In this document: positions 26,118-38,283 of the stretch, piece after piece
Layout of the letters: each line of letters opens with the position of its first letter
Position numbering within the stretch: the stretch's first letter is position 1
Source of the DNA: Lachnospiraceae bacterium M18-1
Lineage (GTDB): Bacteria; Bacillota; Clostridia; Lachnospirales; Lachnospiraceae
Reading direction: 5' to 3'
Length of the DNA: 63,296 bases
NCBI GenBank assembly: GCA_000403295.2
Contig: KE159605.1
Span: 1-63,296 of the forward strand
The notes under the pieces: model-generated
The model's database searches: none
What the model was told of the DNA's origin: nothing
What the model saw: the letters and a program-made list of their open reading frames with translations, nothing else
Position numbers and translations under genes: made by a program

Positions 26118-27638
26118 ATGGACAGTACATGGGGAATCTTTGCGATCATTGTCATCTATCTGGTGGGAATGGTCGCCGTGGGAATCTACTTTATGAAGAA
26201 AAACAAGTCGACGGGAGACTATTATCTTGGCGGGAGGAAGCTGGGGCCGATCGTAACTGCAATGAGTGCGGAGGCATCTGATATGAGCAGCTGGCTTTTG
26301 ATGGGCCTGCCGGGGGTCGCTTATCTGACCGGTGTGGCAGATGCGGCATGGACAGCCATCGGACTGGCCGTGGGAACCTATTTTAACTGGCTCATCGTGG
26401 CAAAACGTCTGAGGAGGTATTCCGTGATCGCGGGAAATGCTATCACCATTCCAGAGTTTTTTTCCAACCGTTATCGTGATAAGAGCAATATCCTGGTTGC
26501 GGTGTCCGCAGTCTTTATCGTAATCTTTTTTATACCCTATACGGCGTCCGGTTTTGCGGCATGTGGGAAACTTTTTTCCACATTATTTGACGTGCCATAT
26601 TTTACCGCTATGGTTGTGAGCGCAGTGATCATCGTGGCATATACCGTTCTGGGCGGATTTTCGGCAGCAAGCACCACAGACCTGATCCAGAGCATCGTTA
26701 TGACACTGGCATTGATCTGTGTAGTCCTGTTCGGTGTCAGCACGATAGGAGGAACCGGACTCGTGCTGGAGCAGGCGGGGGAACTGCCGGGTTATCTGTC
26801 CCTGACCAGTATCTACAGCGGCGGCGGGGCGGCAGAATACGGAGCTATCAAGATAGCCTCTACATTTGCCTGGGGCCTGGGATATTTCGGAATGCCCCAT
26901 ATCCTTCTGCGCTTTATGGCGATCCGGAATGAAGAGGAGATCAGGCTGTCCAGAAGGATTGCGTCCGTATGGGTCGTAATCTCCATGGGAGTGGCGATCT
27001 TTATCGGGATTATGGGCTACAGTCTGAGCAAAGGCGGCATGATCGAAACGTTGGAAGGAACAGATTCGGAAAAGCTGATTATTGTGATTGCAACTCTGAT
27101 GAGCAAAAGTGGTATCTTCGGAATTTTGATCGCGGGGCTGATTATGTCAGGGATTCTGGCATGCACCATGTCAACGGCGGATTCCCAGCTCCTGGCGGCA
27201 TCCTCCAGTATTTCAGAAAATCTGTTAAAAGATGTGTTCCATCTGCGGATCAGCGAAAAGGCATCCCTGCTCGCGGCCCGTACAACCGTGCTTCTGATCG
27301 CTGTGCTGGGGGTAATCCTGGCCGTAGACCCGAACAGTTCTGTATTCGGGATTGTATCCTTTGCCTGGGCAGGCTTTGGTGCAGTATTCGGTCCGGTCAT
27401 GCTGCTGGCCTTATTCTGGAAGCGTTCCAACCGGTACGGAGCGATCGTAAGTATGCTTTCCGGCGGGATCATGATTTTTATATGGAAGTATATGGTGCGC
27501 CCGATGGGAGGCGCCTGGGATATCTACGAGCTGCTCCCTGCGTTTCTGGTTGCCATCTTCCTGAATGTAGCGGTAAGTCTGGCAACTCCAGCGCCGGAAG
27601 CAAAGATCCTGGAGGAATTTGAACAGGCGGCAAAGTAG
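26118..27638 (+). CDS. putP: Sodium/solute symporter, PutP (proline) type
   Basis: 506 residues, about 13 membrane helices, SSS family. Motifs include NKSTGDYYLGGRKLGP near 27, SAEASDMSSWLLMGLPG, a central SAASTTDLIQS and STADSQLLAASS, which resemble proline symporter PutP with its sodium-site Ser/Thr residues. The ATG at 26118 follows GAGGAATG and matches the usual PutP start. It would import proline or a related amino acid driven by sodium. Substrate is inferred from similarity only. The unusual structured 5' region is noted separately. Confidence 0.88.
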   Translation: MDSTWGIFAIIVIYLVGMVAVGIYFMKKNKSTGDYYLGGRKLGPIVTAMSAEASDMSSWLLMGLPGVAYLTGVADAAWTAIGLAVGTYFNWLIVAKRLRRYSVIAGNAITIPEFFSNRYRDKSNILVAVSAVFIVIFFIPYTASGFAACGKLFSTLFDVPYFTAMVVSAVIIVAYTVLGGFSAASTTDLIQSIVMTLALICVVLFGVSTIGGTGLVLEQAGELPGYLSLTSIYSGGGAAEYGAIKIASTFAWGLGYFGMPHILLRFMAIRNEEEIRLSRRIASVWVVISMGVAIFIGIMGYSLSKGGMIETLEGTDSEKLIIVIATLMSKSGIFGILIAGLIMSGILACTMSTADSQLLAASSSISENLLKDVFHLRISEKASLLAARTTVLLIAVLGVILAVDPNSSVFGIVSFAWAGFGAVFGPVMLLALFWKRSNRYGAIVSMLSGGIMIFIWKYMVRPMGGAWDIYELLPAFLVAIFLNVAVSLATPAPEAKILEEFEQAAK

Positions 27639-27823
27639 ACTGGTTTCTGCTGTGAACACCGCAGATGTAAACAACAGCAATAGATCCGCAAAATAAGGTT
27701 TTTTAAACATACCGCATTTGTCAAGGGCTAAAAGTTTTTTTAATTCCCTGCCAAAAGGAATAACAAATCACCAGAGTGAGAAAAATCCTACTAGAGTATA
27801 TTTTATCTGGCAGGAGGATTTGA

Positions 27824-28609
27824 ATGATGGCTTTGAGTAAAGTAGAAATATGCGGTGTGAATACGGCAAAGCTTCCGCTCTTAAAAGAAGAAGAGAAGGA
27901 AGCTTTGTTCGCGCGTATTAAAAAGGGAGACGAAACGGCAAGGGAAGAGTATATCAAAGGGAATCTGCGTCTGGTCCTGAGTGTGATCAAGCGCTTTACG
28001 AACAGCAATGAGAATGCGGACGATCTATTTCAGATCGGATGTGTGGGACTGATGAAGGCTGTGGATAACTTTGATCCTGACCGTGAAGTGAAATTTTCTA
28101 CTTATGCGGTGCCGATGATCATAGGGGAGATCCGGAGATACCTGCGGGACAATAACTCAATCCGGGTCAGCCGGTCCCTGCGTGATACGGCTTATAAGGC
28201 TATTTATGCAAAGGAAGGCTATATGCGCAAATACATGAAGGAGCCGACTATGCAGGAGATCGCGGAGGAGATCGGGATTGCTAAGGAGGACATTGTCTTT
28301 GCCCTGGATGCCATTCAGGCGCCAATGAGCCTCTACGAGCCTGTGTACAGCGACGGAGGCGATGCGCTTTATGTAATGGATCAGGTCAGCGATAAGAAGA
28401 GCAGAGAAGAGAACTGGATTGAGGAATTATCCCTGGAAGCGGCCATGGAGCGGCTCAATGAGCGGGAGCGCTATATTATCCGTCTGCGTTTTTTTGAAGG
28501 AAAGACCCAGATGGAGGTGGCAGACGAGATCAAGATTTCCCAGGCTCAGGTCAGCCGGTTGGAGAAAAACGCTTTAAAAGTGATGCGGCAATATCTGTTG
28601 GGAAAATAG
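27824..28609 (+). CDS. sigG: RNA polymerase sporulation sigma factor sigma-G
   Basis: 261 residues with a CAGGAGG site. The start MALSKVEICGVNTAKLPLL is the conserved SigG N-terminus. Region 2 has NLRLVLSVIKRFTN and FSTYAVPMIIGEIRRYLRD, and region 4 ends KTQMEVADEIKISQAQVSRLEKNALK. Sigma-G controls late forespore genes. Two unrelated genes separate it from sigE, whereas in many spore formers they are adjacent. I could not identify a secure sigma-F promoter upstream. Confidence 0.96.
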   Translation: MMALSKVEICGVNTAKLPLLKEEEKEALFARIKKGDETAREEYIKGNLRLVLSVIKRFTNSNENADDLFQIGCVGLMKAVDNFDPDREVKFSTYAVPMIIGEIRRYLRDNNSIRVSRSLRDTAYKAIYAKEGYMRKYMKEPTMQEIAEEIGIAKEDIVFALDAIQAPMSLYEPVYSDGGDALYVMDQVSDKKSREENWIEELSLEAAMERLNERERYIIRLRFFEGKTQMEVADEIKISQAQVSRLEKNALKVMRQYLLGK

Positions 28610-28744
28610 GCTGCGATTCATGGCTTGACCGGCTGTTTATTATAACGAAAAATGTAGGAAATTGAAAAAAATGAAAAATTTTAGTTGAAATTTCCATGGC
28701 TTCATACTATGATTAACTATATAAAAAGAAGGGTATGATCTGCC

Positions 28745-29401
28745 ATGTACAGACTTTGCATTTTTGACTTGGATGGAACACTGACTGATACGTTGGATTC
28801 TCTCACATTTTCCGTGAATGAGACCTTGAAGGAGATGGGCCTTCTGCCGGTGACTGCAGACCAGTGCCGGCAGTTTGTCGGAAACGGGGCCCGTGTATTG
28901 ATGGAGAGGTCGCTTCTTGCGGCGGGGGAAGCAGATATGGGCAGGATTGATGAGGCAATGAGGATATATGGACGTATATTTGACGCCAACTGCACATATC
29001 ATGTAGTACCTTATGAGGGAATCTCCGGGATGCTGATGGCAATGAAGCAGGAAGGGCTGGAACTTGCGGTACTTTCAAATAAGCCGCATCGTCAGACGGT
29101 TCATGTGGTGGAAGCTGTGTTCGGCAGCGGAGTGTTTCGGCAGATTCAGGGGCAAAAGGAGAACATACCCCGCAAGCCGGATCCAAAAGCAGCTCTGCTG
29201 ATCGCAGAGGAGCTGGGGATAGCCCCGGAGGATACCGTGTATATCGGGGATTCGGAGGTAGACATTGCAACAGGAACCAATGCACGCATGAGGACTATCG
29301 GTGTGACATGGGGGTTCCGGGGCCGTGCAGTCCTTGAGGAAGCCGGTGCCAGATACATTGCCGACTCTCCGGAAGAGGTCATAAAATTGATCAGGGAATA
29401 G
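28745..29401 (+). CDS. HAD-family hydrolase, phosphoglycolate phosphatase-like
   Basis: 218 residues. HAD motifs in order: FDLDGTLTDT (motif I, nucleophile Asp), VLSNKP (motif II), RKPDPK (motif III Lys) and YIGDSEVDIATG (motif IV). A helical cap sits between motifs I and II. It resembles Gph and PpaX-type phosphatases of small phosphorylated metabolites; the substrate cannot be read from sequence. The next small gene follows 14 bases later, so the two are co-transcribed. Confidence 0.88.
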   Translation: MYRLCIFDLDGTLTDTLDSLTFSVNETLKEMGLLPVTADQCRQFVGNGARVLMERSLLAAGEADMGRIDEAMRIYGRIFDANCTYHVVPYEGISGMLMAMKQEGLELAVLSNKPHRQTVHVVEAVFGSGVFRQIQGQKENIPRKPDPKAALLIAEELGIAPEDTVYIGDSEVDIATGTNARMRTIGVTWGFRGRAVLEEAGARYIADSPEEVIKLIRE

Positions 29402-29415
29402 GGAGGTTAAAGAAT

Positions 29416-29679
29416 ATGGGTGAATACAGTGAGGAATGTCTGTTAACATTTCTGGAAAGACAGTCTCAATTATTTGACGAACCGGTTGCCGGTACGATCG
29501 AAGAGGCGGAAGCGTTTCTGGAGGATTGCATGGCGATTGTTGTAGATACGCTGGATGATGTAAGAGAATATTTTGATGAAAACGGGATTGACGTGAACAA
29601 TATGGGCAAGGATGAACTGGAAGAGGCATCCGAGGTGTTCCCATTGCCGAACGGACAGTATCTGATCGTAGAAGGCTGA
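29416..29679 (+). CDS. Small acidic protein of unknown function
   Basis: 87 residues, strongly acidic (EEAEAFLEDCMAIVVDTLDD), mostly helical, no membrane segment. The ribosome site GGGAGG is clear and the gene lies 14 bases after the HAD hydrolase. I do not recognise a domain. It ends before a bidirectional terminator. Confidence 0.75.
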   Translation: MGEYSEECLLTFLERQSQLFDEPVAGTIEEAEAFLEDCMAIVVDTLDDVREYFDENGIDVNNMGKDELEEASEVFPLPNGQYLIVEG

Positions 29680-29730
29680 GTAACGAAGTATGAAGGTCTC
29701 CGGATGGGGCCGTGTGGCAAATGGGCAGCA

Positions 29731-29766
29731 GAAAAAAGTCGCAGCCTAATCGACTGCGGCTTTTTC
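29731..29766. terminator. Bidirectional terminator between convergent genes
   Basis: GAAAAAAGTCGCAG pairs with CTGCGGCTTTTTC. It serves the plus-strand operon ending at 29679 and the minus-strand gene ending at 29746, whose last codons are inside the hairpin. Confidence 0.85.
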
Positions 29767-30186
29767 TACGGTTTCTGCAATGGCATCCAGGATGACCTGG
29801 GATGTATAGGGAGACTGTTCGGATAGTGTAATGTTTTCCAAAGACTGTGTTTTGTAGATTTGTTCAGCAATATCTTCGATGGCCGGCTGGATCAGCGGGA
29901 ACATCGTGGTCACACTCTCATCCAGATTGGAGAACCGGATGGAGTTGATGCGGGATTCATCTACAGATACTTCTACCTCCAGATTGGTGTTGTTAAGTGT
30001 GAGGGCAGAAGTATAGATTCCGGGGGTATATTGTTTCTCCGTGTGAGCATCTGCGGGCTGCTTTTTTCCGCCGGGGCGGAACATGACGACAAGCAGGATG
30101 ATGAGCAGGATACCGAGCGCGGCGAATATGGCAGTGTAAATGATTTCTTTCATATGCAGAACTATGATTTTGGTTTTAGAACTCAT
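29746..30186 (-). CDS. Membrane-anchored protein with FMN-binding-like domain
   Basis: 146 residues from the ATG at 30186, which follows GGGAGG; a frame extension upstream has no such site. One membrane helix (AALGILLIILLVVMF) near residues 19-35, then an outside domain starting YTPGIYTSALTLNNTNLEVEV and ending with AIEDIAEQIYKTQSLENI. The YTPGIYTS pattern resembles FMN-binding domain proteins of the envelope, but the usual SGAT flavinylation motif is missing, so flavin binding is doubtful. Confidence 0.65.
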   Translation of the reverse strand: MSSKTKIIVLHMKEIIYTAIFAALGILLIILLVVMFRPGGKKQPADAHTEKQYTPGIYTSALTLNNTNLEVEVSVDESRINSIRFSNLDESVTTMFPLIQPAIEDIAEQIYKTQSLENITLSEQSPYTSQVILDAIAETVEKAAVD

Positions 30187-30240
30187 GAAAGTAACCTCCC
30201 AAAGTGCATTTTTTATAGTGTATGACAAAGAGGTGGGAAA

Positions 30241-30340
30241 TATACCTTATAAAGCGGCCGAATGGCCATAATGGGATGCCCTTGGGTATACCTTATAAAG
30301 CGGCCGAATGGCCATAATGGGGGCCCTCTGGGTATACCTT
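30241..30340. repeat. 46-bp tandem repeat, 2.2 copies
   Basis: TATACCTTATAAAGCGGCCG starts at 30241 and again at 30287, with a partial TATACCTT at 30333: exact 46-bp period. Each full unit contains CGGCCGAATGGCC, a short palindrome. It lies between the divergent FMN-like gene and pth, just before the pth leader. Confidence 0.88.
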
Positions 30341-30411
30341 GCGGTGCAGCCGGGGATAAGAAGAGGGATTCGGGCGCTTGTACGGAAAGAAAAATGGAGG
30401 TGTAAGTCTAG

Positions 30412-30990
30412 ATGTTTGTGATTGTGGGACTGGGCAATCCCTCGAGGGAGTATAAAGGAACCAGACATAATGCGGGGTTTGAGGTTATAGATCGAATTTC
30501 CGAAAAATATAATATTTCTGTAAATATAAAGAAGCACAGGGCACTGATCGGAAAAGGGATGATTCAGGGAAAGAAGGTGATCCTGGCAAAGCCGCAGACT
30601 TTTATGAACCTGAGCGGGGAGAGTGTCCGCAGCCTGGTCAATTTCTATCAGGTGGATGTGACAAAGGAACTGGTAGTAGTCTATGACGATGTCAGCCTGG
30701 GGACAGGACAGCTGCGGATTCGTGCGAAGGGAAGCGCGGGAGGACACAATGGGATCAAGAATATCATCTCCCAGATCGGCGGGCAGGTTTTCCCGCGTAT
30801 CAAAGTGGGGGTTGGGGAGAAGCCGCCGAAGATGGATCTGGCAGATTATGTGCTTGGGCATTTTTCAAAGGCAGAGAAGCAGCTGATGGAAGAAGGCTAC
30901 GAGATGGCAGTCTGCGCGGCAGAGACGATCATGGAGGGCAGGATTGAAGCCGCAATGAATGAGTATAATCGAAAAAAGAAGGAAGAGTAA
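30412..30990 (+). CDS. pth: Peptidyl-tRNA hydrolase
   Basis: 192 residues. Motifs are GLGNPSREYKGTRHNAGFEV (Asn and catalytic His), KPQTFMNLSGESV and DDVSLGTGQLRIRAKGSAGGHNG. It frees tRNA from peptidyl-tRNAs released by stalled ribosomes. TGGAGGTG precedes the ATG. mfd starts 6 bases downstream, an arrangement common in Firmicutes. Confidence 0.96.
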   Translation: MFVIVGLGNPSREYKGTRHNAGFEVIDRISEKYNISVNIKKHRALIGKGMIQGKKVILAKPQTFMNLSGESVRSLVNFYQVDVTKELVVVYDDVSLGTGQLRIRAKGSAGGHNGIKNIISQIGGQVFPRIKVGVGEKPPKMDLADYVLGHFSKAEKQLMEEGYEMAVCAAETIMEGRIEAAMNEYNRKKKEE

Positions 30991-30995
30991 GAATC

Positions 30996-34352
<3,357 letters not shown>

Positions 34353-34364
<12 letters not shown>

Positions 34365-34381
34365 AAAAAACGGATTATAAT
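34353..34381 (+). promoter_or_regulatory. Sigma-A promoter of the foldase-like lipoprotein
   Basis: TTGTTA (34353-34358), a 17-base spacer and TATAAT (34376-34381). The -35 lies within the last codons of mfd. Confidence 0.65.
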
Positions 34382-34444
34382 CATATTTAGTGCGGACAGG
34401 TTCCGTATCTGTATTCCATTTATAAGATACTTTAGGAGGATAAC

Positions 34445-35572
34445 ATGAAACTGTTGAAAAAAAGATGTGTAGCTGCAGCAGCAGCGGGAACGCTTGCGGC
34501 TGCTTTACTGATGGGCTGCGGTTCATCTGTTGATGACAACGAGGTAGTAGGGACCGTAGGAGAATCTGAGATCTCTTTCGGGGTTGCCAATTTTTATCTG
34601 AGGATGGTACAGTCCAGATATGAGGCGTATTATACCACTCTGACAGGAGATACTCCGGCGGAATTTTGGCTGCAGGATTGGGATGGAGGTACTTATCAGG
34701 AGTCTATAAAAAAGAACCTGGTGGAGAAGCTGGAGGATCTGTATCTGATACGCCAGCATGCACAAGAGTATGATGTTGCACTGACAGAAGAGGAAGAAAA
34801 AGCGATTGCCAAGGCTGCGGCAGATTTTGAAGAAGACAATTCCCTGGAAGCAAAGGAACTGGTTTCCGGTCATACAGAGTATATTCAGGAATATCTGGAA
34901 CTTGCCACGATTCAGGAAAAAATGGATGAGCCTATGAAGGCTGGCGTAGATGAGGATATTTCGGACGAAGATGCGGCACAGAAAAGTATGAAATATGTCT
35001 ACTTCCCATATGTCAAGGAGGATGACGAAAACAGCGAAGCTATATCAGATGAGGAGAAAAAGGAACTGAAGACCAAGGCTGAGAAGTTTGCAAAGGACCT
35101 GCAGGAGAGTGAAGAAAAGGATATTGATGCTGCAGCAAAAGAAGCAGATCTGGAAGTAGAGACAGTTACCTTTGATTCGGATACTAAAGCACCGAATGCA
35201 GACTTTATGAAGGCAGCGGATAAGCTGAAGGAGAATGAAGTTACAGATGCGGTGGAGTCTGATGACGGACTGTATGTTGGGATAGTCACGAGCCTTCTGG
35301 ACCGCGAGGCAACAGATACAAAGAAAGAGCAGATCATAGAAGAGCGAAAAACCGAACAGTATAATTCCTTATTGAAGAAGTGGAGGGAAGAAACGGAAAT
35401 CAGCTTCAATGAGGAACGCTGGCAGGAGATTGACTTTGCATATGAGGGAGTTGCGATCCCCAAAAAAGAAGATGATGCAAAAGCGGATAATGATAAAAAA
35501 GAAGACAGTGCTGCAGAGAAAGATGCAGATATTGAAGAACCGGGAAAAGACAGCGGAACGGAAGAGGAATAA
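34445..35572 (+). CDS. PrsA/SurA-like lipoprotein (peptidyl-prolyl isomerase fold)
   Basis: 375 residues with a lipoprotein signal peptide ending in the lipobox LLMGC (Cys25). The body resembles foldases of the SurA/PrsA type: an N-terminal chaperone region with GESEISFGVANFYLRMVQ and a parvulin-like segment around 180-290 (MKYVYFPYV, then DDGLYVGIVTS). The last 50 residues are low-complexity Lys/Asp/Glu. It would fold exported proteins on the outer face of the membrane. A foldase directly after mfd is common in Clostridia. The parvulin active site looks degenerate, so chaperone activity may dominate. Confidence 0.75.
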   Translation: MKLLKKRCVAAAAAGTLAAALLMGCGSSVDDNEVVGTVGESEISFGVANFYLRMVQSRYEAYYTTLTGDTPAEFWLQDWDGGTYQESIKKNLVEKLEDLYLIRQHAQEYDVALTEEEEKAIAKAAADFEEDNSLEAKELVSGHTEYIQEYLELATIQEKMDEPMKAGVDEDISDEDAAQKSMKYVYFPYVKEDDENSEAISDEEKKELKTKAEKFAKDLQESEEKDIDAAAKEADLEVETVTFDSDTKAPNADFMKAADKLKENEVTDAVESDDGLYVGIVTSLLDREATDTKKEQIIEERKTEQYNSLLKKWREETEISFNEERWQEIDFAYEGVAIPKKEDDAKADNDKKEDSAAEKDADIEEPGKDSGTEEE

Positions 35573-35582
35573 TTGATAGTAA

Positions 35583-35625
35583 AGACAGGGAAAGTGTAAA
35601 GTATATACACTGCCCTGTCTTTTTT
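35583..35625 (+). terminator. Terminator of the foldase gene
   Basis: AGACAGGG pairs with CCCTGTCT, with an inner AGTGTA/TACACT, followed by TTTTTT. Confidence 0.88.
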
Positions 35626-35628
35626 ATG

Positions 35629-36114
35629 TCAGATATATTCCAGCTTCTCAAAATACTGCATCAGAATATTAGCACAATTCTCAACTCCTAATTCGGTGGT
35701 ATCCAGAATCATATGATAGTCATTCACATCTCCCCAGGTTCTGCCGGTGTGTTCGTGATAGTAGGCGGCACGCTGCTCATCGGTTCGTTCCAGCTTTTCT
35801 GCTGCCTCTTCGTAAGAGAGGGATTCCAGTTTCATGATACGCCGGATCCGGTCTTCCTTGTCTGCACAGACATAGATATTGAGGACATTCATCCGGTCCT
35901 TCAGGATGTTCGAAGCACATCGTCCCAGAATAATGCAGGGACTCTCCGCCAGCCTGCGGATGGCCTCGGCCTCGGATTCGTATTCATGTTCATCCAGCTT
36001 ATGCTCAATGGATGCCTTATCATATACAGGGATGCCAAGCCTTACGGAAAGCTCATTGGCAATAATGCTGGCGCCCGTACCAAACCTGCGGCTCATCGTA
36101 ATCACTAACTTCAT
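35629..36114 (-). CDS. Cytidylate-kinase-like family protein
   Basis: 161 residues, shorter than true cytidylate kinase. The N-terminus MKLVITMSRRFGTGASIIAN is a P-loop variant, followed by GIPVYDKASIE, IILGRCASNIL and RTDEQRAAYYHEHTG, as in the Cytidylate_kin2 family. Such proteins are probably nucleotide kinases of unknown substrate. An AGGAGGAAGG site precedes the start, and a hairpin with a T-run lies just upstream in its leader. It is transcribed alone. Confidence 0.75.
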   Translation of the reverse strand: MKLVITMSRRFGTGASIIANELSVRLGIPVYDKASIEHKLDEHEYESEAEAIRRLAESPCIILGRCASNILKDRMNVLNIYVCADKEDRIRRIMKLESLSYEEAAEKLERTDEQRAAYYHEHTGRTWGDVNDYHMILDTTELGVENCANILMQYFEKLEYI

Positions 36115-36133
36115 TCTACCTTCCTCCTTTGTA

Positions 36134-36159
36134 CAAAAAAGTGCTTTTCAAAAAGCACT
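36134..36159 (-). terminator. Terminator-like hairpin in the leader of the kinase-like gene
   Basis: On the minus strand AGTGCTTT pairs with AAAGCACT and is followed by six T, 20 bases before the start codon. No minus-strand gene lies upstream, so it may work as an attenuator. Confidence 0.55.
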
Positions 36160-36349
36160 CACAACCCGCTCGCTTTCCTATTATAACACTAAAAACTCTG
36201 CGGGGGAAGTGGTTTTCGATGGAAGATCAGGATGTTTTGTAGAAGATTTGCAATATTTTCGAGAAGAAATCACAGGAAAATGGGTTTCCTTGTATGGTAT
36301 GCTGTAATCAGTTCTTATAAATAACATTTTCAGAAAGGAAGGATTTACT

Positions 36350-37213
36350 ATGGAACTGAGAACAGCATCGTCCCCGAAGGACGTAAAACATTACACAACA
36401 CAGAGACTGAGGGAGGAATTTCTGATCCCCAGGCTTTTTTTTGCAGATGAGGTCAAGCTGGTGTACAGCCATATCGACCGGATCATCACAGGAGGCGTGA
36501 TGCCGGTCAAAGAGGTGATCGAGTTAAAGGCAGGAAAGGAGCTTCGGACGGAGCATTTTCTGGACCGGCGTGAGATGGGTGTGATCAACATCGGCGGAGA
36601 AGGCACGATATTCGCGGACGGCAAGGAGTATACGGTCGGATACAAGGAAGGCATGTACTTAGGGATGGGTGTGAAGAAAATCTCCTTTGCAAGCAGAGAT
36701 CCTGAGAATCCGTCCAAGTTCTATCTGAACAGTGCGCCTGCGCATACCTCCTACCCAACAGTGCTGATCCGGCCGGAGGGCCAGCCGGAGACCGGCGTGG
36801 TGATCGTGAAGGAGGAGAACAAGGTGGAGCTGGGCTGCCTGGAAGATTCCAACCACCGTACAATCTGTAAATATATTCTACCCGGGCAGGTAGAGAGCTG
36901 CCAGCTGGTCATGGGAATGACGAGTCTGGAACCGGGCAGCGTCTGGAATACGATGCCCTGCCACACCCATGACAGGAGGATGGAAGTGTACCTGTATTTT
37001 GAAATGCCGGAGGATGCGTTTGTGATGCACTACATGGGCGAACCGGATGAGACAAGGCATATTGTGATCCGAAACGAGCAGGCAGTCATCTCCCCCAGCT
37101 GGTCCATCCATTCAGGAAGCGGTTCCAGAAACTATACCTTTATCTGGGGAATGGTTGGAGAAAATCAGGATTTCGACGATATGGACGGGGTGGCGAACCG
37201 GGATCTGATGTAG
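36350..37213 (+). CDS. kduI: 5-dehydro-4-deoxy-D-glucuronate isomerase KduI
   Basis: 287 residues, slightly longer than usual. Conserved features: YSHIDRIITGGVMP near 40, LDRREMGVINIGGEG, and the metal site CHTHDRRMEVYLYFEMPED (near 203-221) with the late His in SWSIHSGSGS. It converts 5-keto-4-deoxyuronate, released from unsaturated uronides, to 3-deoxy-D-glycero-2,5-hexodiulosonate, the substrate of KduD at 43280. It is the first gene of the uronate island, with GAAAGGAAGG before the ATG. Confidence 0.94.
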   Translation: MELRTASSPKDVKHYTTQRLREEFLIPRLFFADEVKLVYSHIDRIITGGVMPVKEVIELKAGKELRTEHFLDRREMGVINIGGEGTIFADGKEYTVGYKEGMYLGMGVKKISFASRDPENPSKFYLNSAPAHTSYPTVLIRPEGQPETGVVIVKEENKVELGCLEDSNHRTICKYILPGQVESCQLVMGMTSLEPGSVWNTMPCHTHDRRMEVYLYFEMPEDAFVMHYMGEPDETRHIVIRNEQAVISPSWSIHSGSGSRNYTFIWGMVGENQDFDDMDGVANRDLM

Positions 37214-37266
37214 AGAAACATGATGCGGGAAGCAGATTAGTTACATTGCTTTGAGAGGTGAAAAGG

Positions 37267-38079
37267 ATGAAGATCGGTGTACGCGCCCATGATTACGGGC
37301 GGATGGAAATTGAGAAACTGGCGGAGGTCCTGCATGCACAGGGATATGACGGAGCGCAGCTGGCCCTGCCGAAAGCTTTTACCGGAATCCGGAGGTATGA
37401 AGATATCACTTCAGGACATCTGGAACGGATCCGGCGGGCATTTGAGAAATATAAGCTTGAGATTCCGGTATTTGGATGCTATATGGATCTGGGCAACCCG
37501 GATCCGGTGGTCCGCGATCATGCGGTGCGGACACTGAAAAAATGTCTGGCTTACGGAAAAGAAGTAGGGGCTGGAGTGGTAGGGACGGAAACGGCATACC
37601 CTCATCTGAATCAGCGGGAAAAGGCACAGTGGTATCCCTATATGGTCGACAGTATCAAACGTGCTGCGGAGGAGGCTGTGCGCCTGGATGTCAAGCTGGC
37701 CATTGAGCCAGTGTACTGGCATCCTCTGGACCGTATGGAGGCTGTACTGGATGTAATGGACCAGGTGGGAGAACCAGATCATCTTCGGATGATATTCGAC
37801 GCGTCAAACTTGCTTCAGTTTCCCGATACGACGGATCAGAAGACATATTGGGGTGAGTGGCTGAAATATACGGGAAAATATATTGAGGCCATGCACATCA
37901 AGGATTTTTATTTTGATAAAAACGGCGGATATTGTCCTGTATTGCTGGGAAAAGGAGTCATCCAATATGAAACGATCTCCCGATGGCTTCATGAGAACCG
38001 ACCAGATCTGTTTCTTCTGCGGGAAGAAATGAACCCCGATTTTGACGCGGAAGATATAGAATTTATGAGGAAATTATAA
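37267..38079 (+). CDS. Sugar phosphate isomerase/epimerase (TIM barrel, AP-endonuclease-2 fold)
   Basis: 270 residues from the ATG at 37267, 6 bases after AGAGGTG; the upstream GTG overlaps the ribosome site. Barrel motifs include YDGAQLALPKAF, VVGTETAYPHLN, KLAIEPVYWHPL with a metal-binding Glu, MIFDASNLLQF and EAMHIKDFYF, as in xylose-isomerase-like sugar isomerases. Location between kduI and the TRAP genes suggests it isomerises an acidic sugar of this pathway; the exact substrate is unknown. Confidence 0.82.
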   Translation: MKIGVRAHDYGRMEIEKLAEVLHAQGYDGAQLALPKAFTGIRRYEDITSGHLERIRRAFEKYKLEIPVFGCYMDLGNPDPVVRDHAVRTLKKCLAYGKEVGAGVVGTETAYPHLNQREKAQWYPYMVDSIKRAAEEAVRLDVKLAIEPVYWHPLDRMEAVLDVMDQVGEPDHLRMIFDASNLLQFPDTTDQKTYWGEWLKYTGKYIEAMHIKDFYFDKNGGYCPVLLGKGVIQYETISRWLHENRPDLFLLREEMNPDFDAEDIEFMRKL

Positions 38080-38283
38080 AACCGGACATTGGTATATCTG
38101 ACGGAAATACAGGAGGATTGGAAACAGAAATTCGTCAGAATAGATTAGAAATTGAGAGCAATATAGTTTGAAAACTTGAAAATGACAACAATATGGTTGA
38201 AAAATCCCTGATTTTTTTATGCTAGAATAACACCATAACGTGCACGAGATAAAAATGAACCAAAGAGAGAAGGAGAGGAAGTA

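Noticed and set aside
27720..27823. Sigma-F promoter before sigG
   Set aside because: GTATA appears but no convincing -10 at the right distance.
30241..30340. CRISPR array
   Set aside because: Units are tandem with a 46-bp period and near-identical throughout, without unique spacers.
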